DNA of 34,931 nucleotides from a candidate division TA06 bacterium 32_111. GTDB taxonomy: Bacteria > Hydrothermota > 32-111. Location: NCBI GenBank assembly GCA_001508335.1, contig LGFX01000016.1:1-34931 (forward strand). Direction: 5' to 3'. Position numbers and translations under genes: made by a program. Below the pieces are notes generated by a model. That model was given only the letters and a program-made list of their open reading frames with translations. It did not search any database and was not told the origin of the DNA. Shown here in pieces: positions 23,690 through 32,075 of this stretch; the stretch's first letter is position 1, and each line of letters starts with the position of its first letter.

Positions 23690-24708
23690 ATTATCACCAT
23701 CGCATCTCCATAAGAAAAAAATCTGAAATTTTTCTCTATAGCAAAATTGTAAGATTTTAGAATAAGTTCTCTTCCAGCAAAAGCTGAAACAAGCATAAGA
23801 AGTGTAGATTTTGGAAGATGAAAATTTGTTATAAGTATATCTGCTGATTTTATCTTATATGGAGGATAAATAAAAATATCCGTAAAACCTTTTTTTGGCA
23901 AAAAGATTTCCCCTGTGAAACTCGTTTCAAGAGTCCTCAAACTCGTTGTTCCAACAGCAACTATTTTTTTCTTTTTTGTTTTATAACAGTTTAATAATTC
24001 TACTACATCATCATCTATCTGTATGTATTCAGAGTGCATTTTGTGATTTCTTATATCATCAACCTTTACAGGTTCGAAAGTCCCAAGACCAATATGTAAA
24101 ATAACATCAACTATTTTGACTCCCCTTTTCTCCAAAGATTTTAAAATTTCCTCTGTAAAATGCAAACCTGCCGTAGGAGCGGCAGATGAACCTATCATCT
24201 TCGCATAACATGTTTGATAGTTTTCACTATCATCATCCCTGTCCTCTCTCTTTATATAGGGAGGCAATGGAACATGTCCATACCTTTCAAAAAAGTATTC
24301 TTTGTCTTCAAAAGGTATCTTAACTGTATACTCTCTACCCTCCCTTTTTAGAATTTCTATAAAATTATTTCCATCTAAGAAAACCTTCTCTTTTTCCATC
24401 AACCTTCTTCTTGATTTTATTAGTGCTTTGAATATTTTTCCTTCAGAAAAAGGATCGAGTATTAGGATCTCCACCCTACCACCACTCTCCTTTTTCCCAA
24501 AAATTCTCGCTTTTACGACTTTTGTTATGTTTCTTACAAGTAAAGAATCATGTGGTATTATATCAACGATATCTGAAAATTTCTTTTCATAGAAATCTTT
24601 TTTCCCCCTATCAACAACAAGTAATCTACTCTCACCTTTTTTTGAAGGGTAAAAAGCGATAAGTTCTTTTGGGAGTTTAAAATCGTAGTCAGAAATGTTG
24701 AAACTCAT
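23686..24708 (-). CDS. queA: S-adenosylmethionine:tRNA ribosyltransferase-isomerase
   Basis: A 340-residue protein that builds the epoxyqueuosine ring from SAM after Tgt has inserted preQ1. Family motifs are present: DYDFKLPKELIAFYP at the start, RDLL-like region as DSLLVRNITKVVKARIFG, GHVPLPPYIKR, YQTCYAKMIGSSAAPTAGLHFT, ILHIGLGTFEPVKV, HKMHSEYIQI, and VAVGTTSLRTLE. Length matches the family (about 340-350). It overlaps DUF2905 and tgt by 4 bases each. Epoxyqueuosine reductase is not in the window. Confidence 0.95.
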   Translation of the reverse strand: MSFNISDYDFKLPKELIAFYPSKKGESRLLVVDRGKKDFYEKKFSDIVDIIPHDSLLVRNITKVVKARIFGKKESGGRVEILILDPFSEGKIFKALIKSRRRLMEKEKVFLDGNNFIEILKREGREYTVKIPFEDKEYFFERYGHVPLPPYIKREDRDDDSENYQTCYAKMIGSSAAPTAGLHFTEEILKSLEKRGVKIVDVILHIGLGTFEPVKVDDIRNHKMHSEYIQIDDDVVELLNCYKTKKKKIVAVGTTSLRTLETSFTGEIFLPKKGFTDIFIYPPYKIKSADILITNFHLPKSTLLMLVSAFAGRELILKSYNFAIEKNFRFFSYGDAMVII

Positions 24709-24917
24709 CTTTTGAAAAATCTAAAAATTATGTTTAAAATTATTGTTAAAACTATAGAAACTATTATTGATGTTCCCAACGGAAAATAGAATTTAAAATT
24801 TTCCCTTTCTATTTTGAAATCTAAAGGATTTTTGAAATTTATCTTTTCGAATAAAAAGAATATTACACCAGTTATCAGAAAAAATATTGAAAGGAGAAAA
24901 AATATCCTATAGATCAA
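24705..24917 (-). CDS. DUF2905 family small membrane protein
   Basis: A two-helix membrane protein of 70 residues. The core NPLDFKIERENFKFYFPLGTSIIVSIVLTIILNII matches the DUF2905 pattern (PGDI.IERGNF.FYFP..T.IllSi.lTlil). I place the start at a TTG (24917-24915), 5 bases after a perfect AAGGAGG (24929-24923). The in-frame upstream ATGs at 24932 and 24971 lack a ribosome binding site and would add residues atypical of the family. The TTG lies inside the end of ruvB (11-base overlap). DUF2905 genes often sit between ruvB and queA; the function is unknown. Confidence 0.8.
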   Translation of the reverse strand: MIYRIFFLLSIFFLITGVIFFLFEKINFKNPLDFKIERENFKFYFPLGTSIIVSIVLTIILNIIFRFFKR

Positions 24918-25920
24918 AAAGCCCTCCTTCATATTTGTATCCAAGATGTTCGAATGCGAGTTTTGTTGCAACCCTTCCCCTTTGTGTTCTTTTTATAAGT
25001 CCCTTCATTATCAAGAAAGGCTCATAGACCTCCTCAAGTGTTTCAGCGGTTTCCCCAACAGATATTGCGAGGGTTGATATCCCAACAGGTCCACCGTTAT
25101 ACTTTTCAATTATAGTTTTCAATATTGAAACACTCAACTCATCAAGTCCAAGTTGATCAACATCGAGCATCTTCATCGCATCAATTACAGTTTTACGGTC
25201 CACAACACCTTTCCCTTTAACTATTGCGAAATCCCTTACCCTTTTCAAAAGCCTGTTTGCAACCCTCGGTGTCCCCCTCGATCTTTTCGCTATCTCTATA
25301 AGACCCTCATCTGATGAATCTATTCCAAGTATTTTGGAAGACCTTTTTAAAATATTTTTCAAATCCTCGTCAGTGTAAAAATCCAACCTATGACTCATAC
25401 CGAACCTCGACCTCAAAGGAGAGGTCAAGAGTCCACTCCTCGTCGTTGCCCCAATAAGGGTAAAAGGTTTTATCTTTATCTTTATACTCCTTGCAGAAGG
25501 ACCTGTATCTAACATTATATCAAGAACAAAATCTTCCATTGCAGGATAGAGGTATTCTTCGACAACCCTGTTCACTCTATGGATCTCATCGATAAAAAGG
25601 ACATCACCTCTTTCAAGTTTTGTTAAAATCCCTGCAAGATCTCCAGGTCTTTCAAGTATAGGACCACTTGTTGAGTATATCTTTACTCCAAGCTCGTTAG
25701 CTATTATGTATGAGAGGGTTGTTTTCCCAAGACCTGGGGGACCAAAGAAAAGTATATGATCCAAAACATCCTTTCTGATCTTTGCAGATTCGATAGAGAT
25801 TTTAAGATTCTCCTTTAACTTCTCCTGCCCAACAAAGGATTCTAAAAGTTTGGGTCTTAAACTTTCCTCTATCTCTTTATCCTCATTAAGTTTATCAGAA
25901 GATATTATCTCCTTATTCAT
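24907..25920 (-). CDS. ruvB: Holliday junction DNA helicase subunit RuvB
   Basis: A 337-residue AAA+ motor for branch migration. It shows Walker A GPPGLGKT (60-67), Walker B with DEIH (111-114), the sensor region FTLIGATTRSGLLTSPLRSRFG, and the C-terminal winged-helix segment KGLIKRTQRGRVAT. It begins 4 bases inside ruvA and is part of the contiguous ruvC-ruvA-ruvB set. Confidence 0.96.
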   Translation of the reverse strand: MNKEIISSDKLNEDKEIEESLRPKLLESFVGQEKLKENLKISIESAKIRKDVLDHILFFGPPGLGKTTLSYIIANELGVKIYSTSGPILERPGDLAGILTKLERGDVLFIDEIHRVNRVVEEYLYPAMEDFVLDIMLDTGPSARSIKIKIKPFTLIGATTRSGLLTSPLRSRFGMSHRLDFYTDEDLKNILKRSSKILGIDSSDEGLIEIAKRSRGTPRVANRLLKRVRDFAIVKGKGVVDRKTVIDAMKMLDVDQLGLDELSVSILKTIIEKYNGGPVGISTLAISVGETAETLEEVYEPFLIMKGLIKRTQRGRVATKLAFEHLGYKYEGGLFDL

Positions 25921-26477
25921 CTTAACCTCTTTAGAACCTCTTTGATTATTTCCTCAACATCTTCAGGATTTTTTATGTTTTTCAAAACATCGTTAAGAAT
26001 AGGTGAAATATCTTTATCCGAAAATCCCAAAGATTTTAAAGCATCGTAGGCATCCTTTGCAACACCTCTACTTTCAAAAGAAATTTTCCCGGCAAGTTCA
26101 AGTATTATAGATTCAGCAAGTTTTTTGCTCACATTTTTTGCCCTTGCAAGAACTTTTGGATCAGAGTTGTTTATTGCATTCTCAAAATCCTCAACAGAAA
26201 GAGTGTTGAATATAGAAATAGCTGTTTTTGGTCCAATTTTAGGTATTTCGATCAACCTCAAAAAAATATCCCTCTCCTTTGACGATGAAAATCCAAAAAT
26301 TTCAAAATCTTCATTCTTCAAAGAAAGGTATGTGAAAATTTTAACTTCATCACCCGGTTCTGGAAGTGAAGAGAAAGTTGTAAAAGAAACTCTTATCTTG
26401 TAACCTATACCATTGTTTTCAACAACGATAAATGGAAGTATCTTTTCAGTCAAAATTCCTTTAATATACCAGTTCAT
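25917..26477 (-). CDS. ruvA: Holliday junction DNA helicase subunit RuvA
   Basis: A 186-residue junction-binding protein. The N-terminal OB domain begins MNWYIKGILTEK and includes GIGYKIRVSFTT. Helix-hairpin-helix motifs follow (FLRLIEIPKIGPKTAISIF and VLARAKNVSKKLAESIILEL), and a C-terminal RuvB-binding domain includes YDALKSLGFSDKDI. It is slightly short (family about 190-205). It starts within the end of ruvC (17-base overlap). Confidence 0.94.
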   Translation of the reverse strand: MNWYIKGILTEKILPFIVVENNGIGYKIRVSFTTFSSLPEPGDEVKIFTYLSLKNEDFEIFGFSSSKERDIFLRLIEIPKIGPKTAISIFNTLSVEDFENAINNSDPKVLARAKNVSKKLAESIILELAGKISFESRGVAKDAYDALKSLGFSDKDISPILNDVLKNIKNPEDVEEIIKEVLKRLR

Positions 26478-26934
26478 AATCTTTTCTGTTCAAAAAAGTG
26501 TATGTTACAGCAAGAGCATCTGAAACATCGTAAGGTAAACTTTTATCAATCTTGAAAATAGTTCTCACCATAAACTGAACCTGTTCCTTTGTTGAGTGTC
26601 CTCTACCAGTTATAGATTTTTTTATCAGATTTGGAGAAAAAAATTTAACTTTAACATCATTCTTAACACATGAAACAAGGATAGCTGAACGAACCATTGA
26701 AAGTATTGATGTTGTTTTAACATTCTTATGGTAGAAGGACTCTTCAAATACCGCGTATTCAGGTTTGAATTTTTGAATTATTGAGTCGGATTCTGAAAAA
26801 ATTTCATACAACCTTTTTTCTATATTCTCGTGCTGATCGGTTTTTATTATACCTGCTGTAACTATTTCAAAAAGATCATTAACTATAGCATAACCTGTCT
26901 GTTTTAAACTTGGATCGAATCCAACAACTTTCAC
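26461..26934 (-). CDS. ruvC: crossover junction endodeoxyribonuclease RuvC
   Basis: A 157-residue Holliday junction resolvase. The acidic catalytic set is visible: D7 in VVGFDPSLKQTGYAI, E65 in AVFEESFY, and D136 and D139 in YDVSDALAV, matching D7, E66, D138 and D141 of E. coli. The chain is about 15 residues shorter than E. coli RuvC. It overlaps yebC by 4 bases; yebC-ruvC-ruvA-ruvB is a widely conserved order. Confidence 0.95.
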   Translation of the reverse strand: MKVVGFDPSLKQTGYAIVNDLFEIVTAGIIKTDQHENIEKRLYEIFSESDSIIQKFKPEYAVFEESFYHKNVKTTSILSMVRSAILVSCVKNDVKVKFFSPNLIKKSITGRGHSTKEQVQFMVRTIFKIDKSLPYDVSDALAVTYTFLNRKDYELVY

Positions 26935-27680
26935 TTGCTCAACTTCTCCATAAGTTCATCAGATATATCGAAGTTCGAATAGACATTCTGAACATCCTCA
27001 TGTTCTTCGAGTGTATCTATAAGTTTCAACATCGTGGATGCATCATTTTCATTAAGTTGAACTGTTGACTGTGGTTTTTTAGTAAGTGTAACATTAGTTG
27101 TTTCAATCTTTTTATCATCAAAAACTTTTTTTAACTTGTAGAGATCTTCAGGTGCTGTAAAAACCTGAATAACATCACCTGTTATAACAACATCCTCTCC
27201 ACCAGCATCTATAGCTATTTCCATTATATCATCGAATTTGTATTTTGTTCCATCGATCTCTATGAGGCCTTTCTTTTCAAACATCCATGCAACTGAACTC
27301 ACATCCCCAAGTTCTTTCCCAAATTTCGTGAATATATGTCTCAATTCACCTGTAGTTCTATTCTTGTTATCAGTTACAACATCTATAAGGATAGCTGCAC
27401 CGCCAGGTCCATATCCACCATAAACAACCTCTTCGTATGTTGTTCCAGGCAATTCTCCAGTTCCCTTTTTTATGGCTCTTTCAACATTTTCTGCAGGCAT
27501 GTTCGCTTTTTTCGCAGCAGCGATAGCGGATCTCAACCTTGAGTTGAGTTCTGGATCTCCACCACCCTCTCTTGCAGCGAGTGTTATCTCTTTGATCAGT
27601 TTTGTAAATATTTGTCCCCTCTTGTTATCTTCTGCTGCTTTTTTTCTTTTTATTGTACTCCACTTATTATGTCCTGACAT
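26931..27680 (-). CDS. yebC: YebC/PmpR (TACO1) family regulatory protein
   Basis: A 249-residue protein starting MSGHNKWSTIKRKKAAEDNKRGQIFTKL, the family signature, with ARAEGG-like AAREGGGDPELNSRLRSAI and YEVVYGGYGPGGAAILIDVVTDN-like motifs. The family was annotated as a DNA-binding regulator; the mitochondrial and bacterial members act in translation, helping ribosomes through difficult stretches. A clear AAGGAGG precedes the ATG. It stands directly upstream of ruvC, as in many genomes. Confidence 0.95.
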   Translation of the reverse strand: MSGHNKWSTIKRKKAAEDNKRGQIFTKLIKEITLAAREGGGDPELNSRLRSAIAAAKKANMPAENVERAIKKGTGELPGTTYEEVVYGGYGPGGAAILIDVVTDNKNRTTGELRHIFTKFGKELGDVSSVAWMFEKKGLIEIDGTKYKFDDIMEIAIDAGGEDVVITGDVIQVFTAPEDLYKLKKVFDDKKIETTNVTLTKKPQSTVQLNENDASTMLKLIDTLEEHEDVQNVYSNFDISDELMEKLSK

Positions 27681-27689
27681 AAATCCTCC

Positions 27690-28244
27690 TTATCTTTTAC
27701 CACCTGGTCTCACCAGTATTTCTTTCTTTTCACATAAAGGACAATTCTCTGGAACATAAGTTTTCGCTTCAACCTTCATCCCGTAGAACAAAGGATATTC
27801 GAAACTGATATTATCACTTCTATCTATCAAAACACCTATCGAAACTATGTTTCCATTAAAATCTTTTACAGCATCTATCATCTGATATATAGATTTTCCA
27901 GTTGTTAAAACATCATCAACGAGAAGAATCCTATCGTTTGGAGTTATTGGAGTTCCTCTGAAAAGCCCAAGTTTATCATCCCTTTTTTCAAGGAACGCTG
28001 CTTTGCATTTCAACTGTCTTGCAAACTCATAAGATACAACTATTCCTCCAACAACTGGACCAAGGACATAATCGAAACTTTTTCCTTTGAGTTTTTTTAC
28101 TACTATTGAAACAAGTTCTGATAACATCTTCGGATTTTCAAGTATTCTGAACTTCTCAAAATATGTATCGGAATGCAATCCACTCGTTAAAAGGAAATGT
28201 CCTTTTAGGATAACTTTTTCCTTTTCAAGTCTTTTTAAGTCCAT
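27690..28244 (-). CDS. pyrE: orotate phosphoribosyltransferase
   Basis: A 184-residue enzyme converting orotate and PRPP to OMP. It shows GHFLLTSGLHSDTYFEKFRILENP near the N-terminus, the PRPP loop ILLVDDVLTTGKSIYQM (about 107-123), and a C-terminal ENCPLCEKKEILVRPGGKR. The CPLC ending with the PG.R tail is shared by the Bacteroidota/Thermus-type PyrE. It overlaps the end of pyrF by 20 bases. Confidence 0.94.
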   Translation of the reverse strand: MDLKRLEKEKVILKGHFLLTSGLHSDTYFEKFRILENPKMLSELVSIVVKKLKGKSFDYVLGPVVGGIVVSYEFARQLKCKAAFLEKRDDKLGLFRGTPITPNDRILLVDDVLTTGKSIYQMIDAVKDFNGNIVSIGVLIDRSDNISFEYPLFYGMKVEAKTYVPENCPLCEKKEILVRPGGKR

Positions 28245-28956
28245 CCCTTATCTCCTTCAAAATGCTTTTCACAACCTTCTTTGGGTTTTCAGATGCTGTT
28301 ATAGGTCTTCCGACAACTATATAGTCTGCTCCATCCCTTATCGCTTCAAAAGGAGTCGCACTCCTTTGCTGATCAGCATTTTCAAAACCTCTTGGTCTTA
28401 TACCCGGAGTCAGTATCAAAAGTTCATCTCCACACTTTTTTCTTAGCATTTTAACTTCAAGGGGAGAAGCAACAACACCATCTATTCCAGCGGATCTTGC
28501 CGCCTGTGCCAATATCAAAACCTCTTCTTCCACTGTCCTTGAATCTGCTCCTATAATATCCTGTAAAAAAGCACTGTCAAGAGATGTTAGTAGTGTTACA
28601 GCAAAGATTTTGGGAGCATGATTTTTCCTTTCCCTTCTCTGCCATATCAACTTTGCAACACTCTCCATCATATCGAATCCACCCATAGCATGTATTGTCA
28701 ACATATCAACACCATGTTCAAGGACTGAAGAAACTGCGCCAACTACAGTGTTAGGTATATCATGGAATTTGAGATCCAAGAATATTTTTTTGTTCCTCTT
28801 TTTCAGCATATTCAAAGACTTGTACCCCTCTTTTGTAAAGAGTTGAAGTCCAACCTTGTATGTTGTGACATCATCTTCAAGAAGATCAACAAGTTTTTCA
28901 GCCTTTTTCAAAGAGTCAAAATCTAACGCTACTATAAGTCTATCTTTAGCGTTCAT
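28225..28956 (-). CDS. pyrF: orotidine 5'-phosphate decarboxylase
   Basis: A 243-residue enzyme that decarboxylates OMP to UMP. The catalytic DLKFHDIPNT spans residues 61-70 (D61, K63, D66), with IVALDF at the N-terminus and VVGRPIT near the end. I start it at the ATG at 28956, preceded by AAGGAGAG and overlapping the pyrD stop as ATGA. The frame stays open 44 codons further upstream, but that extension lies inside pyrD and is Lys/Arg-rich sequence foreign to the family. Confidence 0.95.
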   Translation of the reverse strand: MNAKDRLIVALDFDSLKKAEKLVDLLEDDVTTYKVGLQLFTKEGYKSLNMLKKRNKKIFLDLKFHDIPNTVVGAVSSVLEHGVDMLTIHAMGGFDMMESVAKLIWQRRERKNHAPKIFAVTLLTSLDSAFLQDIIGADSRTVEEEVLILAQAARSAGIDGVVASPLEVKMLRKKCGDELLILTPGIRPRGFENADQQRSATPFEAIRDGADYIVVGRPITASENPKKVVKSILKEIRDGLKKT

Positions 28957-29870
28957 AATCTCTCCTTGATACTTCCTATAATCTCTTTTATTTTTTTTAT
29001 CTTTCTTTCCTTCATATACTCTTCCAAACTTTTTGAAAGTTCTTCCAAAATCCCGGGGTTTACAAGAACTCCAGTTCCTATCTGACATGCTGTTGCACCT
29101 ATTACTAAAAACTCTAAAAGATCGTTTAAGGTTGTAATTCCACCTATTCCTATAACTGGAATTTTAACAGATTTAACCATTTTGTAAACATTGAAAAGGG
29201 ATAAAGGTTTTATTGCTGGGCCTGAAAAACCTGCCTGTATATTTTTAAAAACGAACTCTCTTTTTTCTACATCAACAAGTGTACCAATATAAGTGTTTGT
29301 GAAACTTATCCCATCGAAACCTTCCCTTTCTGCAAATTTTGCTATTTTAAAAGATTCCTCATATGAAGGTGACAATTTTAAAAGTAGAGTTTTCTCTGTC
29401 AGTTTTCTTATACCTTTCAAAAGTTTTTTTGAGTCATCAAAACTTGAGTTAAAGTTAACTTTTTTGTTGGAGATATTAGGGCAGGAGATGTTTACCTCAT
29501 AACCGTCGAAACCTTCATTACTATCAAGTGTCTTTATCATAGATACAAGATCATCTTTTGAAAAAGGAGCGAGATTTAAAAATTTTGCACACCTATAATT
29601 TTTTATCTGAGGCAAAATATTTTCAATAAAATATTCTACACCATTATTTTCAAGACCTATCGAGTTAAGTATACCACCATAAACCTCTCTTATCCTTGGA
29701 TTCTGGTTTCCAACCTTTTTTTTCAAAGTTATCGATTTTGTAACAAAACCACCTATCTTTTCAAAATCGTTAAATTTGGAAAGTTCTACTCCCCAGCCAG
29801 AACATCCACTTGCACCTATTATTGGAGTTTTTAAAGTTGTTTTTCCAATTTTAACTCTCATATCAATCAT
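28953..29870 (-). CDS. pyrD: dihydroorotate dehydrogenase, class 1B catalytic subunit
   Basis: A 305-residue FMN enzyme oxidising dihydroorotate to orotate. It has the class 1 active-site loop EVNISCPNIS with its catalytic cysteine, ISFTNTYIGT, and the FMN-phosphate region GIGGITTLNDLLEFLVIGATACQIGTG. The start chosen is the ATG at 29870 (MIDMRVKIG), which has AAAAGGA 6 bases upstream; a longer frame to 29891 is possible. Partner PyrK is encoded directly upstream, which identifies class 1B, with NAD as acceptor. Confidence 0.94.
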   Translation of the reverse strand: MIDMRVKIGKTTLKTPIIGASGCSGWGVELSKFNDFEKIGGFVTKSITLKKKVGNQNPRIREVYGGILNSIGLENNGVEYFIENILPQIKNYRCAKFLNLAPFSKDDLVSMIKTLDSNEGFDGYEVNISCPNISNKKVNFNSSFDDSKKLLKGIRKLTEKTLLLKLSPSYEESFKIAKFAEREGFDGISFTNTYIGTLVDVEKREFVFKNIQAGFSGPAIKPLSLFNVYKMVKSVKIPVIGIGGITTLNDLLEFLVIGATACQIGTGVLVNPGILEELSKSLEEYMKERKIKKIKEIIGSIKERL

Positions 29871-30579
29871 AAATAATCCTTTTTCCATCAAGTATAGGTC
29901 CTTCTGTGCAGAGTTTTATAAAATCTCCATTCTCCATTTTTACAGAACATCCATTACATAGGCCAATACCACAACCCATCACCTCTTCATAGATAGCGTA
30001 AAACCTTTTATCCTTTTTAACAGAGTAGTTTTTTAAACTTTTCAACATCTCTTTAGGTCCACATCCAACAATGGTATCAAAATCAAACCTGTTTAGAAAA
30101 TCTGTTGGATAACCTTTAAATCTTCCCTTTTTCTCCTGACAGTGCAAACCTTTTAAGGAAAAATATTTTAAAACTTCTTCATATTCACCTTCCCTATCAC
30201 CAAAAACCAGTTTATAATTTTTCCCCTTTAAAAAAGGTATCAAAGCCGCAATCCCTATTCCACCACCAACGAAAATCGTATTCTCATAATCCAAATTCTC
30301 TTCAAATCCTTTTCCAAGAGGATAAAGAATATCCACATAATCTCCCTTATCCAAATTTCCTATATTTTCAGTTGAACTTCCAACAACTTTTATCAAAAAA
30401 GTTAGAGAGTTTTTATCATTTTTTACTATAGTGAAAGGTCTTCTTAAAATTTTATCCTTTAAGGATGTTTTTATGGATGCGAATTGCCCTAAAAGTATAT
30501 TCTCTCTGTTACTTCTTGATATTTCCAAAAGAAAAACATTTTCTGTTAAATAAATCTTTTTTAAAACACTTTCAATCAC
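29863..30579 (-). CDS. pyrK: dihydroorotate dehydrogenase electron-transfer subunit
   Basis: A 238-residue FAD and 2Fe-2S protein that passes electrons from PyrD to NAD. FAD motif RRPFTIV is at residues 46-52 and the nucleotide-binding VGGGIGIAALIPF near the middle. The iron-sulfur ligands have the exact PyrK spacing C203-x4-C208-x2-C211-x12-C224, ending in LCTEGPI. It starts with GTG, inside the end of the TPR gene, with GGAGA upstream. Confidence 0.95.
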   Translation of the reverse strand: MIESVLKKIYLTENVFLLEISRSNRENILLGQFASIKTSLKDKILRRPFTIVKNDKNSLTFLIKVVGSSTENIGNLDKGDYVDILYPLGKGFEENLDYENTIFVGGGIGIAALIPFLKGKNYKLVFGDREGEYEEVLKYFSLKGLHCQEKKGRFKGYPTDFLNRFDFDTIVGCGPKEMLKSLKNYSVKKDKRFYAIYEEVMGCGIGLCNGCSVKMENGDFIKLCTEGPILDGKRIIYD

Positions 30580-31906
30580 TTTTTAATTCTCCAATTCTTT
30601 TTAAAGCATCTGTATAGAACTCAGTAGTCTGATAATCTTTTACTATCCTTTCTAAAAATTCTAAAGATTTCAATGTATCTTTATATTCTTTAAGGTAAAT
30701 GTAAGAGAGAGCGAATAAACTTTTTGGAGAGTAGTAGGACGATGGGAAAGAGTCAACAATGGTTTTGTATCCGGATATAGCATCTTCAGTTCTGCCAAGA
30801 AAAAAGTACTCTATTTCAGAAAGAACGAATCTGTTTTTTGCCTTTTCCTCTTCGGTTAACTCGGAATTTTCATCTTTTAGGGATAGTAAAATCTGTATAG
30901 ATTTAGATTTCGCTTCAGCCTGGTAATAAAGTGGTGAATTTTGCTGGTTTTCAACTATCATTCTATAAGATTTTTCTGCATTTTTTAGATCGTTTAAATA
31001 CTTTTCATAAATATAACCTTTCATAAAAAGGAGAGAATCGAGAAGGAATTTATCCCTTCCAGAAACAATTTCATCTATTAAACTTATAGATTTTTCATAC
31101 TCTTTCTTCTTTTCAAAAATCTGAGCTTTTAAAAAATAAAAAGAATTTCTTTTGCTGTGATTCTGAAAAATATCTATAGCACGGTTTACGTACTTTTCAC
31201 TATTTTTAAGATCACCAAGTTCTATATAACTGCTTATGATGTACCTATAGTAATCGAAAATATACTCTTTCGGTAACGATTTTAATTTTATCTTTGAGAA
31301 GTTTCTTAAAGCATTTTGATAATCATTCTTAAGATATTTTATCTTTCCTTTAATAAAAATATTCAAGGGATCGTTTTTAGCTTTTCCCGTTATGTTTTCA
31401 ACGAGAGTATCAGCCTTATCATACTCCTTTTTTTCAATATATATGTTTGTGATCTCTTTTATAGCGTCATTCTGAAAATCTCCATTTTTCGCAACCACCT
31501 GTTGGAATATCGATATGGCTATGTTTGTGTCCTGTTGAAAGAGATAGGTTTTACCGAGATAGAACAGCGCTTCCTCGAAATATTTTGATGTGGGGAAGTA
31601 ATCTATAAGTTCCGTGAATTTTTTTATAGCTTTTGAATAATCACCCTTGTACATGTAAGATTTTCCTATAAGAACAAGTGCATCATCAACATATTTTGAA
31701 TTCTGGTAAAGTTGCAATATTTTTGAGGATTTCTCTATCGATCTATCAAGGTATGACCTGTCGACAGGTTTTCCATCCTCAATAGGTTTTATTCCGAGTT
31801 TATAATATTTCTCAGCATTGTAATATATGTTAAAATAAGCATTAAAGTTTGCACAGGAGATAAGAATTAAAAGAGTAAGAAGAAAAAACAATCTGGTTTT
31901 TATCAT
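30572..31906 (-). CDS. TPR-repeat outer membrane-type lipoprotein
   Basis: A 444-residue protein. The signal sequence ends in the lipobox LISC (near Cys18), followed by ANFNAYFNIYYNAEKYYKLG, a start typical of BamD-like and SprE/PorW-like TPR lipoproteins of FCB bacteria. Most of the chain is TPR helices (for example YSKAIKKFTELIDYFPTSKYFEEALFYLGKTYL and DAISGYKTIVDSFPSSYYSPKSLFALSYIYL), suggesting a scaffold role at the outer membrane. Exact function is unknown. It is the first gene of the pyr-ruv-queA-tgt run, with a -10 box 8 bases before the ATG and no Shine-Dalgarno. Confidence 0.83.
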   Translation of the reverse strand: MIKTRLFFLLTLLILISCANFNAYFNIYYNAEKYYKLGIKPIEDGKPVDRSYLDRSIEKSSKILQLYQNSKYVDDALVLIGKSYMYKGDYSKAIKKFTELIDYFPTSKYFEEALFYLGKTYLFQQDTNIAISIFQQVVAKNGDFQNDAIKEITNIYIEKKEYDKADTLVENITGKAKNDPLNIFIKGKIKYLKNDYQNALRNFSKIKLKSLPKEYIFDYYRYIISSYIELGDLKNSEKYVNRAIDIFQNHSKRNSFYFLKAQIFEKKKEYEKSISLIDEIVSGRDKFLLDSLLFMKGYIYEKYLNDLKNAEKSYRMIVENQQNSPLYYQAEAKSKSIQILLSLKDENSELTEEEKAKNRFVLSEIEYFFLGRTEDAISGYKTIVDSFPSSYYSPKSLFALSYIYLKEYKDTLKSLEFLERIVKDYQTTEFYTDALKRIGELKSD

Positions 31907-31914
31907 AATTTTAG

Positions 31915-31920
31915 ATTATA
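31915..31920 (-). promoter_or_regulatory. extended -10 promoter of the TPR-pyr-ruv-que operon, near-leaderless
   Basis: On the minus strand TGTTATAAT gives an extended -10 (TATAAT at 31920-31915), 8 bases before the ATG at 31906. The -35 region is poor (TTTATT at best). The transcript should begin within about two bases of the start codon. Confidence 0.45.
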
Positions 31921-32040
31921 ACAGATATATATAAAAAATAAAGATCTATCATAAGTTTGTAAAATCTTTAATGAATATCTTTTTCTTTTAATTTTGAGTA
32001 AAGAAAGATCAGAAATTTTTAAGAATGAATTACCATTATA

Positions 32041-32067
32041 TTGACTTAACTAACTTTTAACTATAAT
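32041..32067 (+). promoter_or_regulatory. promoter of nnr, near-leaderless
   Basis: TTGACT (32041-32046), a 15-bp spacer and TATAAT (32062-32067), then 8 bases to the ATG at 32076. There is no Shine-Dalgarno. The remainder of the 169-base divergent gap (31907-32075) shows nothing else I can name. Confidence 0.5.
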
Positions 32068-32075
32068 ATTTTTCT

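Noticed and set aside
28957-29088. N-terminal 44-codon extension of pyrF
   Set aside because: The extension is out-of-frame pyrD sequence, and a good ribosome binding site with ATGA overlap marks the true start at 28956.
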